From assembly GCA_963678705.1 (NCBI GenBank), contig OY783207.1:4960001-5024000 (forward strand): 64,000 bases of DNA, given 5' to 3'. This document shows positions 12,401 to 23,541 of this stretch, piece after piece. Under the pieces are notes generated by a model. It ran no database searches, had not been told where the DNA came from, and saw only the letters and a program-made list of their open reading frames with translations. The translations under genes were made by a program, and so were the position numbers. The stretch's first letter is position 1. Each line of letters opens with the position of its first letter. The DNA is from Panorpa germanica (taxonomy: Eukaryota > Arthropoda > Insecta > Mecoptera > Panorpidae).

Positions 12401-14244
12401 ATAACCTTTGGAACCGAAAAAACAACTTTTGCCTTTATTGGCATAAATTAACGCAAAAAATCTATCAGGCTGTCGTAAAGAGATCAACTAAAAGTGCAAT
12501 ATTCAATTCATAGTCCGTGATATAAATAATTAAAGTAGAAGAGTGGTCTTATATACTGCATCAAGCATTGCAAAATGCAATGTGCATAAGATGCAAAATT
12601 CTTTTAAACCTCGGAGCTACACTAACATGTTTTGTTCATTCATTTGTGATTGGTACCTTTCTGCATATAGCCGTATACGATATGATTCGTAACACTTAAT
12701 TTTAAAATGAAATGATATTCAGAGGTCTCTAGTATATAATTTAGTCGAAGGAATATACTGGTACATCTATATACACATACATACACATATACGTCGAAAC
12801 GAACTATTGTTTTTGGCATTAAATAAAAATATAAAAACAAAACATTTTTAAATTGGGAATTATGAGTTTTGAAATTTGTATCTGTAATAATAGTTGTATT
12901 TTTATGTTATATTGATAATTTTGAGTTATGAAATTAATTATACAATATATTATTTAGTGGTATACCTGACAATAACCTGTGTTCAAAGAGATTGTGTGAG
13001 AATCACACATGATTCCTAATAATATCTTTTTAATTCCAATCCCAAAACGTTGCGACATTGTGCTTTATTACTTTGACATTCTTAAGCTAAACTAATATTA
13101 TAAAGACCTTCTCTGACTTCCGGAATACGATTATATTAAACTGATAGTTTAAAGCAAAGTAGGATGGTCTAAAAAGAATTCTTAAAGCACCAATTTCTTA
13201 ATAAAATAACGTTTTTTAAATCATTTCAAGTTAAAAATGGTTCAAAGACGTGTAGATAATTAAAAACTGGTAACTTGTATAAAACTATAATGTGTTTCGG
13301 CAGGCTGTATTATGGCAAAGCTAACAACTTGTGGAAACCTCAACTATGTAGCGATCGTGCCTATCGAAGCTAGACTTCTCTGCGAGAAAAGTATACATAC
13401 TATACGCGTGATATAAAGTACAGATAAAAATAGAACAAATAATAATATTATAAATTAAAACGAAACATAGAAACTAAATAAAAAGTGGCATAAACCTGCT
13501 GAAATTAGTTTATAGCGCAGATTTACCTTTACCAGATGTTAAATCTGTGTTATTTTTCCATTGAAAACATAATGTAACATTCAATAATATTTCTACAGTG
13601 CTAATTAACATAATACTATTCAAACAATGTGGTTTTGTACTTCCTACCATGTTATTTATCGATCAAGTTAATATCGATCTGTGAATATACACGTAGATAT
13701 AGATAGCTCTTGATATATCGTATAATTGCTTTGAGGTGTTGTAGTAGGTGTGGTTAATTAAACTAACTTAATTATAAAACAAGATTAGTTATACACAACC
13801 TTAAAGAGAACCAACCTCCTTTGTTTTATGTTCATCGAATGTGTGTGTGTGTTTATGGAGGCATGGAAGTGTTTATTGCCACTTGAATAAACATCTTGTT
13901 GTGGATCGTGTGCTTTATGTTTAATAATGTCTGTTATAATTACAACAATAAAACTATATCGTAGATAGGAATAAAAGACTCGTATGAATGAAGTTAACAA
14001 AATTTAATCCAGTGCCGAGGGTGAATTGGGATGAGGAAGATAATTCCAACACGTTAAAATTTAGTATATAGGTTTTCATTAGAATATAATTAAAGACGGA
14101 AATAGAAATTTTTAAAAAATCAGGCGGTAGTGCTCGTCAGAGGAGAAAGCGGACTGAATAAAAACAGAAAGGCGAAATTTTCTCTGTTCTTTGCTTTCTA
14201 TTTTTAAAATGTGAAACTTAGATCTAGTTTGTTGTCTCTGACTA
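9466..14244. other. AT-rich non-coding DNA
   Basis: No exon, RNA gene or intact element seen. About 11220-11420 contains degraded words of the same old repeat noted at 30-38 kb (TTAGCTAACTACAAGCTAAT, TTCTATCTGGGTAG). About 13300-13400 is slightly GC-richer without an open, splice-bounded frame. Confidence 0.5.
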
Positions 14245-14425
14245 AAATAATCAAACTAAAACGATAGCTGATCGAAAAGGAGAAGTTTTGGAGAAGAGTA
14301 AAGAAGGAGGGATAAATAGCAAAATAAGAATAAGTAAGAGGAGAAAGGACATAACGGAAAGAGAAAATGTGGCGGGAAAAGAAGTCAAAGAATAGGAAAA
14401 GGTTCAGAAAAGAAGAGAAAGATAA
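14245..14425. repeat. Polypurine tract
   Basis: The plus strand is dominated by A and G (GAAAAGGAGAAGTTTTGGAG, AGAGGAGAAAGGACATAACG). Strongly strand-asymmetric, no coding evidence. Confidence 0.55.
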
Positions 14426-14999
14426 TATTTAGTTAAATACATGTACAGTTAGTAAGTTTGATTAAGTTTTAAAGAAGATTATAAAGGCGAAAGGTATTTT
14501 TTTAAAGAAATACATACACACTCTTATTTGGTATATACTATCCCTTAAAAAGTAAAAATATTCAAAAAATCGACTTCTATTTCAGCTTATCAGGTACACA
14601 AAAATCTCCCCCTTAATTTCCACAAATATTTCAACTTGTTTCACAGAATCTATTGAATTTTATGAATGGTTTTTAATGCGATTGTATTGGGAATTCAGAG
14701 CAAAACCGGTATATATAGATAGTACGTATTTTCTTTCAATCCAGATTTTGAACTGAAGACATAACTGTATTATTATGACTGATATGTCCTGACAATCCAT
14801 TTGACATTGTTACATTGTTGACACTTGCTTTGATGTCCGTGAATGGATAACTAAATACGAGTACAAGCAACAATCCTTCTTATTGAATGACATAATATTT
14901 CAAAATTCTTCAAGTAATATGTATAATCTATAAACTTGTTTTCAGTTATTTCTATTGTTAGCTAATTCAAATTTGACATCCGTGTATCTAACAACCGAT

Positions 15000-15230
15000 A
15001 AAAATAGAGTTGAAATACAAGAGAACATTGGGAAACGAAGAGAAAGGTTGCAGATACTGGGAAAATAGAGAAGAAAGGAATGCGGGGAGTGATAGAAACG
15101 CGCACATTAAGTATTCATGTGAGAAAAGAGTAAAAAAGTGAAAATAAAATTGCGCAGTTATTGAAGTGAAGACAGAGAAAAGGAGCGAGGAAAGAGAAGA
15201 AACGGGTGGGAGAGTAGCAGGAGGGTTTAG
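15000..15230. repeat. Polypurine tract
   Basis: Purine-rich plus strand (ACGAAGAGAAAGGTTGCAG, GAAAAGGAGCGAGGAAAGAG). The antisense 77-codon open frame here is a by-product of composition. Confidence 0.55.
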
Positions 15231-16930
15231 GGTTTTTTTTAATTTGTATGTTGAATATGCACACTTTAATTATTAAATATCTAGTTTCAGAGATGGTCAA
15301 AACATTTGAAATTTTGTAAATAAATTGAGCATGCTTTTCATATTGCATTGCATTCTATATAAAAGTGCTTATACTAGTGAACTACCTTAAGTAAATAAAA
15401 GTAATAGAAAACTGGATTATAATCCTTTCAAATGTTTCAAATTATAATTTATGTTACTTTGATCTGTAATTGTATCAGTTAAGTATTTAAATTACTGTTA
15501 TTGAACTACATTTATCGAAACTACGCGATAAGAATGCAACATTTTATCATCAATGTCAATAAAAATGCTAATAAAAATCCTACGCAGTTAGTTCAACTAC
15601 AGCTTCAGTTAAATGTCAATGCTATGTAACTGTAATAAAAATAATATTTATTTCGCATAAAAATCAGAATATCGCTCACACCTGTAATGAAATCTTATCA
15701 CATAAATAAGTAAGTATCAATATTTATTACTTTGTTGATGTTCCGAATGAATTAATGGTTTGTTTTAAGTTGGTTTCAACCTGGAAATGAAACTGTTGAT
15801 TATTAACGCAGTTATCGCGCTATAAGGCTGGATTCACACAACACTATAATGCACGTTTTTTACAGTATTCGATTTTAAACGTAAAATCAGCGGAATACAT
15901 TTTTATTAGAAAAAATGTATAGCCTCAGTCGGCAAAATGAATGTACTAAAATCAAAATTTGCTATATGTTTAAGGTAAGTAAAGAAATAAAAAAACGCTG
16001 TTTGATATAGGTAGTGTTTAGGTTTTATTAATTTCATTAATTTTGAATAGAACGATTTTCAATAGAGTTCGGACTTTGAAGCGAAGGTATTGTTGTTAGA
16101 TTTGTATTCCTAGAATTTATAGTTAATTTGGAATTCTTGGATAAAATATTGTATATGACACCGCTTAAGTTGCAACGCGATTTTTATATAACTCCATAGT
16201 TTCATCCCACAAAACGGGCTTATGTTCCACCAACGAAAACAATAAATTATTATCCATAAAAGATTCGTCGAACATTTTCTATTAATAAATTTATTATATT
16301 ACTATTTTTTTGCAGTACAAACGTCGTGTGAATTGTTCTATATAAATTTTATGCGTCACTATTTATTCGATAATATTTATACAGCTAACCCAGCCTAAGC
16401 CGGATCGATAGAAACTTACAGACGATATCATAGTGACAATATTTACAAATGCACATAACGTAATAATATAATATTCTCCACGTGATTAGATTAAAATATA
16501 ATAGGAAAATAAAGAAAGACATCTCCCAGAAAAAATGAATGAAGTATATAATTTGTCAATTTATAAAAATACAGTAAAGCACTCACTTAGTGTTCGTCAA
16601 GTTAACAAGATACGTTTCTGAGATAATTGGCACTGGCAGTGGTACTGACACTCGCAATCAGAAGAAAAGAAGTTATTCCAGTCGTTCGTATTCAACAATG
16701 CCCATAAATATGTTCACAATCAATCGTCATTACAATGGTGGTTGGGACTGGTTAACCGTTTTTTACCATATATTCAACATCTATAAGAAATTGATTGCGA
16801 GAGCTGCATATGGTGATGTGCTTTTATTGTTTCATAGAGATCTCTTTAATAGATTTTTCCTTGAATTAAATTATTTATACACAATTTTCTTTCATATACT
16901 TTTAATTTGGAAATTGTAAAGTATAAAGTA
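15231..16930. other. AT-rich non-coding DNA
   Basis: No supported gene. The plus-strand frame at 16590-16919 lacks an ATG start, splice signals and recognisable sequence. Weak inverted words ATTCACACAAC (about 15834) and GTCGTGTGAAT (about 16324) bracket roughly 500 bp and might be the ends of a decayed transposon. Confidence 0.45.
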
Positions 16931-17428
16931 TCATTCCCACTAACTGCTTTAATTTAATTTTGTATTTAATTTAAATTGTTTAGCATATGGCAATACGCGT
17001 AGTCATTCACAGTACCATTTTTAATTTAATTTATTTTTCAAGTTTTCTTAGTTTTTTACAACCTTACAAGGTCCAATGTTTTAAATTAAAAAAATTAAAT
17101 TAGGAAAAACTATGTTATATTATAACCTCCAAAATGTGTCAATCTGTCAAAATGCAGTAGGATTTATTTTTAAAAGAAGTTCAATATCAGATTTTGAAAA
17201 ATATAGAAGTTCAAACAATTTCTACTACTAATTGTTATTAAAAACAGCAATTTTAATTATTGCACATACAATTTTAGGTTGAACTGTCAAAATTTATTTT
17301 AACAAAATTAACTAAAGTTAATTTAAAACACAAATGTGAAAAGCAATGCTTAAACGAAAACCTGAAATCTAGATTACAATATTAAATAAAAACAATAAAT
17401 TAAATATTAAAACAGTGAGTGGGAATGA
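16931..17428. mobile_element. MITE family 1, full-length copy
   Basis: A 498-bp element with terminal inverted repeats TCATTCCCACTAACTG and CAGTGAGTGGGAATGA. Family landmarks are TAGCATATGGCAATACGCGT, CAACCTTACAAGGTCCAATG, TATAACCTCCAAAATGTG and AAATGCAGTAGGATTTATTT. It has no coding capacity, as expected of a non-autonomous DNA transposon. Related copies lie at 20001-20473, 33225-33677 and, truncated, at 41216-41826. No convincing target duplication surrounds this copy. Confidence 0.85.
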
Positions 17429-17589
17429 CGCTTTAGTTTGTCTTTGGAAAATACGTTCATCTGTTTACTAAGCTGTATTTCTTTGTTATAATACTGCGGT
17501 TTAAACAACTAGATTAATAGTAATATAATAATTGTGTGTATAACAGTTATGGAATATAATTATTCAATCTCCAAGAATCGAATCCGGAC
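17429..17589. other. AT-rich spacer
   Basis: Nothing supported. Confidence 0.4.
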
Positions 17590-17670
17590 TTAAGCATAGC
17601 TAAGTGCTAGAGCACTGTACGTATGCGAAGGAGAGTATCTCCGTTGACATTGCATCCCTCGTGCCAGCGG
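17590..17670 (+). repeat. Possible tRNA-derived sequence
   Basis: TAGCTAAGTGCTAGAGCACT resembles a tRNA D-arm with an A-box. About 45 bp downstream, GTTGACATTGCATCCC is a poor B-box match. A full cloverleaf does not close, so at most this is a tRNA-derived SINE head or tRNA pseudogene. Confidence 0.2.
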
Positions 17671-18957
17671 TGAACAGTGTTCGATTTACTCTAAGAGCGT
17701 GTATAATCAAGAAAAGTTTTCCATGTGTTTGGCAGATGATTGCAAACAAAAGACGTTACATCATCATGATGACGCTGTTCAACTTAAATCGGGCAGGGTA
17801 TAAAATTTACTGTCTTAACCTTGCACCTTGTTTCGCACTTACTGTTTATTATGAGATGAACCTTCTACTTTAACGTTTATTAATACACTACTATACATCT
17901 GTACTATAAGTTTTTTACTAATTTTAAATTGCCATATAGGATTGCAAATTTATTCCCGCGCGATTTATTTTCACAGTGTGGCCTAAGTCTAAAGAGAGAA
18001 CGAATTACGTTTAAATCTCCAAACAAGGCAAGTTATTTTCAAGCATCTATAATAGATTGTTCACGGTTAAAACAGATTTGCCAGAACATCTATACAAAAT
18101 TATTTAACCTCAAAATTAAGGAATTCAATCATTCGCGGTCAAATCAATTACCGAACATATTATTATTTGTTAGAGGAAATTGTCAATTACCAATTATTTA
18201 AGGTGGCGTATCAATCATAATATTGAATCAAATGGATTTGGATCTTGTTAGGGAAGAATGTTGAAGTATTTAAAACTAATTTTAAACTGCAGCTACCCAT
18301 TAGTTTACTTATGAACAACGTTGAGTTGTTCTTTGTAACCAATAGTCGCCGCAATGCAGCTTGTCAATCCGCATTGTGTTCCGCGGATGTCTAATGCATC
18401 CCGATTGCTACAAAACTAACGCTATCTTGATACTCGCTTAAGACCATATCACATGGCAAATTACACTTAATGTTTTGGTTTCAAATTTGGAGAATTTAGC
18501 AAAGGGCTCCATTAAAAATAAGAAAGAAAATTCATATTTATTTTTTTGCTTTGAAAATTACAAAAGTAGCGTCACTAAAACCGCTGTAACATTTAAAGTA
18601 ATGGTTGGAATATTATGAAATTTAGACACATATCGTCTAAAGGTTGATCTATCTAAAGGTATCTAAAAATCAAATGGATTTGTCAATAGTAGCGCCATTT
18701 ATATGTCATCTTGTGAACTAATTGAGTGATGTGATACCGCTGAATTATACCTAATGAATAAACAAAGTGTAAATTCATTTTATAGTTTTGTTAACAATCT
18801 TTAAGATTCACAAAGCATAGAGTCTTCTAAAGTATCCCATTAAAAGTCAATAAAAATTAGAACAGATCATCAAATAATCTATACATCAATTTCTTTAAGG
18901 ATGAGACAGACATTTGCATATTTTCAATTTATAATGAAATAAACAAATAAATAATAT
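17671..18957. other. Non-coding DNA
   Basis: No supported gene. About 18300-18480 is less AT-rich and has several CpG dinucleotides but no splice-bounded frame. Confidence 0.45.
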
Positions 18958-19200
18958 TTTAAAAAGTTGTATTGATAGCTTGAGGAAACGAGGAAAGAAG
19001 AGAGAAGTATTGGAAAGTAAAGGAGGAAAGACAATGCAGGATAATTGAGGAGGATTGACACATGAGGAGTAGGTGTAGTGAGACAATGAGAGGTTAAACG
19101 CAAGCTGTGTGGGGAGGAATGTTTGTAAGTGAGAAGAGATGGAAAACGATGGATGGCGGAAGTATGAAGGAGGAGGCGAACACGCATGAGGAATATTAAA
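18958..19200. repeat. Polypurine tract
   Basis: The plus strand is nearly all A and G over about 240 bp (GAGGAAACGAGGAAAGAAGA, GGTGTAGTGAGACAATGAG). Two overlapping antisense frames (63 and 140 codons) read through it only because the complementary strand lacks stop trinucleotides. Confidence 0.6.
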
Positions 19201-19557
19201 GAGGAAAGAAAAAATTTATATAGAATAAATGTTTGAATATACAAATACAAATAACACATGTAAATACATTGTGTAATATGGAATAACTTAAAACCATTGA
19301 AATCAATACGTTCAATACGTAATGGGTAATGATCAACAAGTAGCAAAGCATGCTGGGAAGTGACACCACGTGATTACACACATATTTATCCATAGCACAG
19401 CATAACGATTCTGCAATCAACAATTCTACATTAAACAAACCATTAAAACACTGAGAGTGAACAAAAATAAAAGAAAAAAACATTTTCAAGAATTCCATTA
19501 ACAAACGTAGAATCATTAAGCAATATGACTGCCTGCCATTGGTAGGTAAGTACAAGT

Positions 19558-19619
19558 AGTGTCAGTGTTAGTGTTAGTGTTGATGCACTGATGCACTGAT
19601 GCATTGATGTACTGTGATG
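19558..19619. repeat. Short tandem repeats
   Basis: Two adjacent arrays: about three units of GTTAGT/GTCAGT, then about four units of TGATGCAC with one-base variants. Confidence 0.7.
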
Positions 19620-20000
19620 AAAGCTGAGTGCGTTTTGTTAACAGAATGATAAACAAGAAAGAACTGGACATGACAGTTCATGATCTTTAAATTATTAAAC
19701 AGGGTATTCTCAAATGAGTAAGCTATTCAGATTTTCATATATATATATAAAACTTCATTAGCTGGTAAAGCACCGCTAAATATAGTTACGTATATTTTGC
19801 TTACAAAGTATTTTCAAATTTCATAAAAGTTTCATAGATTCCCTACGTGTTTATGTTTGGTTTAGACGCCGATGGCATCAAATATTGCATCGCTGGGTTC
19901 GTTTGCTTTTTACTGCATATTCCTAATTTTACTTATTATACTCGAAAGAGCTACCATCAAAATCAATGCCCTGACAGTCTAATAAGTGTTTCATACAGTA

Positions 20001-20473
20001 TTTCTCACTGTACTCACTGTTTTGATATTTAATTTACTGTTTTTATCTAATATTTTAATCTAGATTTCAGAATCGTATCTAGAATTCAGAATCTCTAAAG
20101 ATTTCTAGTCGCATTCGTGTTTTAATTTGAGTTTAGTTAATTAGTTGGTGCGCATGCGTCTTTAGTGATATAAATTTAGACAGTGCGACAGTTGGATAAA
20201 ATTGAACGTGAAATAATTTAAATTGACAAATTGACATTACATTTTTTTTAAATATAAATTCTACTGCATTTTGACAGATTGTCACATTTCGGAGGTTATA
20301 ATATAATACAGTTTTTCTTAATTTAATATTTTTATTGTATCTGAAAAAAAAACTAAGAAAACTTAAAAAATAAATGAAATTAAAAGTAGTACTGTGAATG
20401 ACTTCGCATATTGGCATATGCTAAACAATTTAAATTAAATACAAAATTAAATTAAAGCAGTGAGTGAGAATGA
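20001..20473. mobile_element. MITE family 1, inverted orientation
   Basis: The same element as at 16931, in reverse orientation, about 473 bp. The left end is TTTCTCACTG followed by TACTCACTG; the right end is GCAGTGAGTGAGAATGA. Internal landmarks are CGGAGGTTATAATA, CTTCGCATATTGGCATATGC and TCTAGATTTCAGAATC. The left terminal repeat is more degenerate than in other copies. Confidence 0.8.
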
Positions 20474-21578
20474 TAATTAATAGTGAGGAAAAAATGCGAA
20501 ACATATTAACCTTTACTAGTATATTAATGTAATATGTACTATAATATAGTCATCCATAAAAAGCTTTATTAACGTCAGAAAATATACATAATGAATAGAC
20601 GGACTGACATACGAGAGAACGATTCATGAATCGCTATACTTTTATACCCTATTGTTAATTCTTAATACTTAAAATATAATAAATAGGCTGATGTGAAAGT
20701 GTTGGTAAGAGATTATATATAATTAAATTTTTGAGAATTTGTAAATTGAAAACTGTAGCTAGATTAAAGCGTACTTTGACATGGTAATTTAAGCAAAACG
20801 AATGCGTGTGAATCAAACGTTGTGCGTAAGCATTAGAAAAAACTCTAAAGTTGTTAGTTAGATGGTGTTTTTACCAAACAAAACATTAATCATATTTTTT
20901 CAATTATAATCCACCGATACTTGCTTGAGTCATATTTATCTTTAGAGAGCATAAAACATTAGCAGAAGCGATATTTGGTCTGTGTAATTAATATTAATTT
21001 AATTAAATAAATCACAGGTCCGAAACACAGTTGAAGTAATCACTTAAAAAATCGTGTTGAACTTTTAAACGAGATAAAGAAGTGTTTTTTGGATAATTAT
21101 ATATAAAAAAAAAGATTTTTTTTTTTGTAATTACATTTTTAATTTTCATTCTTGAATAATGACTACATTACACTGGTGTAAGTTATATATAAACTTGGAC
21201 CAATTATAAAAATATAAACAGAAAATTCTTCACGTTAATTATAAATTGGATTTGTGATCGTGTGTGATGGTGTGTGCTCTCTGGAATTATTTCTAGAAGT
21301 GTGTTAGTTGTACCGTGTTGTGATACTAGGAATATACTAGTAGTAATAACAAAAAATGATATTAATTTAGTTTTTACACTGATTTTTCTTAACACGATAT
21401 GGTCCATCAGGTGGGCCTCACTTTACAGCGCGAGCGTTTTTAAACTAACATAGATTTACTGTTTGAATTTATAATTAATAATTAAATACTTTAATTTCAA
21501 CATGTTATTCGTTACTTTGTTATTTGTAAACTATTTCATTTTTGGTATTTGCTTTTATAGTTTTTTGAGCAGCTTCAT
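20474..21578. other. AT-rich non-coding DNA
   Basis: No supported gene or intact element. The minus-strand frame at 21204-21407 has no splice context. Confidence 0.5.
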
Positions 21579-21987
21579 GTAAATGATGAAAACATCGTGA
21601 AATTTAGAGGATCGATAAAAATATAGTTCAAATTACGAGAGTTCGGCGGCGACCCATACTTAAATCAAGTTGTGGGGTATAAACTGCCGTTATAACTAAA
21701 AAGCACTGACTCATTTATTTTTCAATAATATATATAGAAACGAATAAGATAAATTTCTTTATCGTATTATAGATTTATACCGCTCTTATAACCTCTTTTA
21801 AGTATAAGTCGCCGCCTATCGTGATTTGGACTATAGTAAAATACATGCTGTCTCAAGATTTTAGTGAACCAGTGTTCACAATTTTTCTTTAAAAGAATTG
21901 ATATATATATATCATAACTATTAACTCAATTTCATTATGTACTATATAACGTTTAACTATGGAAAAATTGTGACACTGTTTTCAATC
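21579..21987. repeat. Dispersed repeat family B, interrupted copy
   Basis: Homologous to 2345-2556 but split by the family-2 MITE at 21624-21833. The left flank ends ...GATAAAAATA and the right flank resumes TAGTAAAATACATGCTGTC. In the uninterrupted copy the same junction reads ACAAATAGTAAAAATTTATG. Confidence 0.75.
21624..21833. mobile_element. MITE family 2, copy inside family-B repeat
   Basis: A 210-bp non-coding element. Ends are TAGTTCAAATTACGAGAG and CTATCGTGATTTGGACTA (inverted repeats extending about 40 bp, with GTTCGGCGGCGAC / GTCGCCGCC). It is flanked by TA on both sides. The paralogous empty site at about 2388 contains a single TA, so the TA is a target duplication, as for Tc1/mariner-type transposons. 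The interior reads ATAACCTCTTTTAAGTATA and ATCGTATTATAGATTTATAC. This copy is in opposite orientation to those at 23373 and 32131. Confidence 0.9.
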
Positions 21988-22135
21988 ATCATCAAAAATT
22001 ATTTTAGACTTAATACAATGGTATAAAAAGGGTATGAGGCAAATTAAAAACCAGTGCAAATAAGTAGCAACAAATTGAGATTGATTAAGGAAAATACAAA
22101 AAAGTAACAGACAATTTGAATAAGCCATCTTCAGA

Positions 22136-22382
22136 CTACAAACAGGACATACGAGGTTGACGCATCAACATTTAATGAGTAAAACAACAGCTCCGCAATG
22201 CAGCAACTGTCAGACGCAAATAACAGTCCATCATCTACTAGTAACCTGCCCACAATATCGAACTCAACGAACAAAACACCAGAATCAGTGGTGAACTAAA
22301 GGACATGCTTTCAGACAATCCAGAAAAAAATCAAAAAGTGCTCGAATTCCTAACTGATATAAACTTAATAAATCGAATTTAA
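22136..22382 (+). pseudogene. 3' end of a jockey-like LINE ORF2, frameshifted
   Basis: The first frame (from 22136) encodes LQTGHTRLTHQHLMSK, then a cysteine/histidine cluster C-x2-C-x7-H-x4-C (CSNC...HHLL..C) followed by PQYRTQR, ending at a TGA at 22292-22294. An adjacent frame then continues from 22290 with GELKDMLSDNPEKN and FLTDINLINRI to a TAA at 22380-22382. This order (TGH motif, CCHC knuckle, then a short leucine-rich tail) is the known C-terminus downstream of reverse transcriptase in jockey-like non-LTR retrotransposons. No reverse transcriptase core is present, so this is a 5'-truncated dead copy, the usual product of target-primed reverse transcription. A few residues may extend upstream to about 22030. 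The frameshift lies at about 22290. Confidence 0.85.
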
Positions 22383-22660
22383 CTAAAATAAAATAATTAG
22401 TTCAGACGAACATGACCTTGTCCTTGTAATCACACTTAATTTTACAGAAAAAAATACAGTTAATTGGAATTTGAAAACTTCGTTTTCTTATAATTCGTAT
22501 TACTATAAGACAATCTTTTTGCGCTGGTGGTGCATTGTGCATAAAAGTTGGACAGAACAATATTATGTAGTCATATATACCCTTTCCCCTTTAATATACA
22601 CCCCTCCTCTATCACTACACCACTCTATGCGAATTTTCCTTTGTTACATTAGACGATTTC
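22383..22660. other. Possible LINE 3' UTR and unique DNA
   Basis: Sequence after the LINE stop codon; no poly(A) tail is evident, so the 3' boundary of the insertion is not defined. Confidence 0.4.

Positions 22661-22750
<90 letters not shown>
22661..22750. repeat. (TA)n(TG)n microsatellite
   Basis: About 35 uninterrupted TA units run to 22732, directly followed by nine TG units to 22750. The tract produces an apparent run of alternating Y and I in one frame, which is not a protein. Confidence 0.98.
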
Positions 22751-22751
<1 letters not shown>

Positions 22752-23372
22752 ATGTGAATGTTACTTGTTATGAATGAAATCGCTAATGCACCAAGTTGTT
22801 TCAATTAATGGCTACTTTAATGGGTCTTGCTGCATTCGTAAATGAACCAGAATATTTAAGAACATCCTAAAGGATCACATTAATGCAGCTTGTGGTCATC
22901 CCAACGCAACGAGACCTGCATATGCACAAGTATGTGTTAAATTGCATCGATATGTAACAGTTGCAGTTGCAGTTGCAGCGGACGTGAATTTAACTATCGC
23001 GTGTCAGGAAAACCAGAAAAAAATTCAAGAAGTTTTTTGTAACTATCAACTGCATATAGGCAACAACATGTTCAATTCAAAAATAAAAAGAAGCTTTTAA
23101 GATGCTCAACACAAATAAGTTGGTGGTCTTGAAAGATGAAAGATGATACACAAAGCTGATCATACTCAGACCCGTCCTTTCTGCGCATGACGGGTGTAAG
23201 TTATTATACTGAAATAAAACCAAAAAAAAACCATAAACATAAACAACGAAACATAAATAACCAGTAAACGTTGAAGTTCGTAATGAGAACAAAATTAATT
23301 GCAAACTTTTACATTATATGAGCAGTTTGTTTTTACAGTGGGGTAAGTTCATTTGTAAAGAAAAATTAGGTA
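22751..23372. other. Non-coding DNA with a small GTTGCA array
   Basis: Contains four tandem GTTGCA units at about 22957-22980. No supported gene. Confidence 0.5.
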
Positions 23373-23541
23373 TAGTCCAAATCACGATAGTTCGGCGGCG
23401 ACTTATACTTAAAAGAGGTTTTAAGAGTGGCATAAATCTATAATACGATAACGAATTTTATCTTATTAGTTTCTATATACATCGTAGAAAAATAAGTGAG
23501 TTTAAGTATGAATCGCCACCGAACTCTCGTAATTTGAACTA
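23373..23541. mobile_element. MITE family 2, internally deleted copy
   Basis: A 169-bp copy beginning TAGTCCAAATCACGATAG and ending CTCTCGTAATTTGAACTA, flanked by TA on each side (23371-23372 and 23542-23543). Compared with the copy at 32131 it lacks about 45 bp after AAATAAGTGAG, where the longer copies carry CAGTGCTTTTTAGTTAT. Confidence 0.88.

Noticed and set aside
15826..16340. Possible transposon bounded by ATTCACACAAC and GTCGTGTGAAT
   Set aside because: Only about 11 bp match, the interior has no similarity to other segments, and no target duplication was found.
16590..16919. 109-codon plus-strand frame adjoining MITE family 1
   Set aside because: No ATG start and no homologous motif; the second half is typical AT-rich translation.
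17590..17670. Functional tRNA gene
   Set aside because: The D-arm-like word is good, but the anticodon and T arms do not pair and the B-box is poor. Retained only as a low-confidence tRNA-derived sequence.
18924..19346. 140-codon minus-strand open frame, among the longest nominal ones
   Set aside because: It runs antisense through a polypurine tract. Absence of stops follows from composition, and overlapping frames in the same region are equally open.
22471..22773. 100-codon plus-strand open frame with long Y/I alternation
   Set aside because: It is the translation of the (TA)n(TG)n microsatellite and starts at a TTG, not an ATG.
22960..23075. Possible second LINE tail (words such as ENQKKIQEVF)
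   Set aside because: Similarity to the tail at 22320-22382 is limited to lysine/glutamine-rich text and lacks the CCHC knuckle or a matching stop position.
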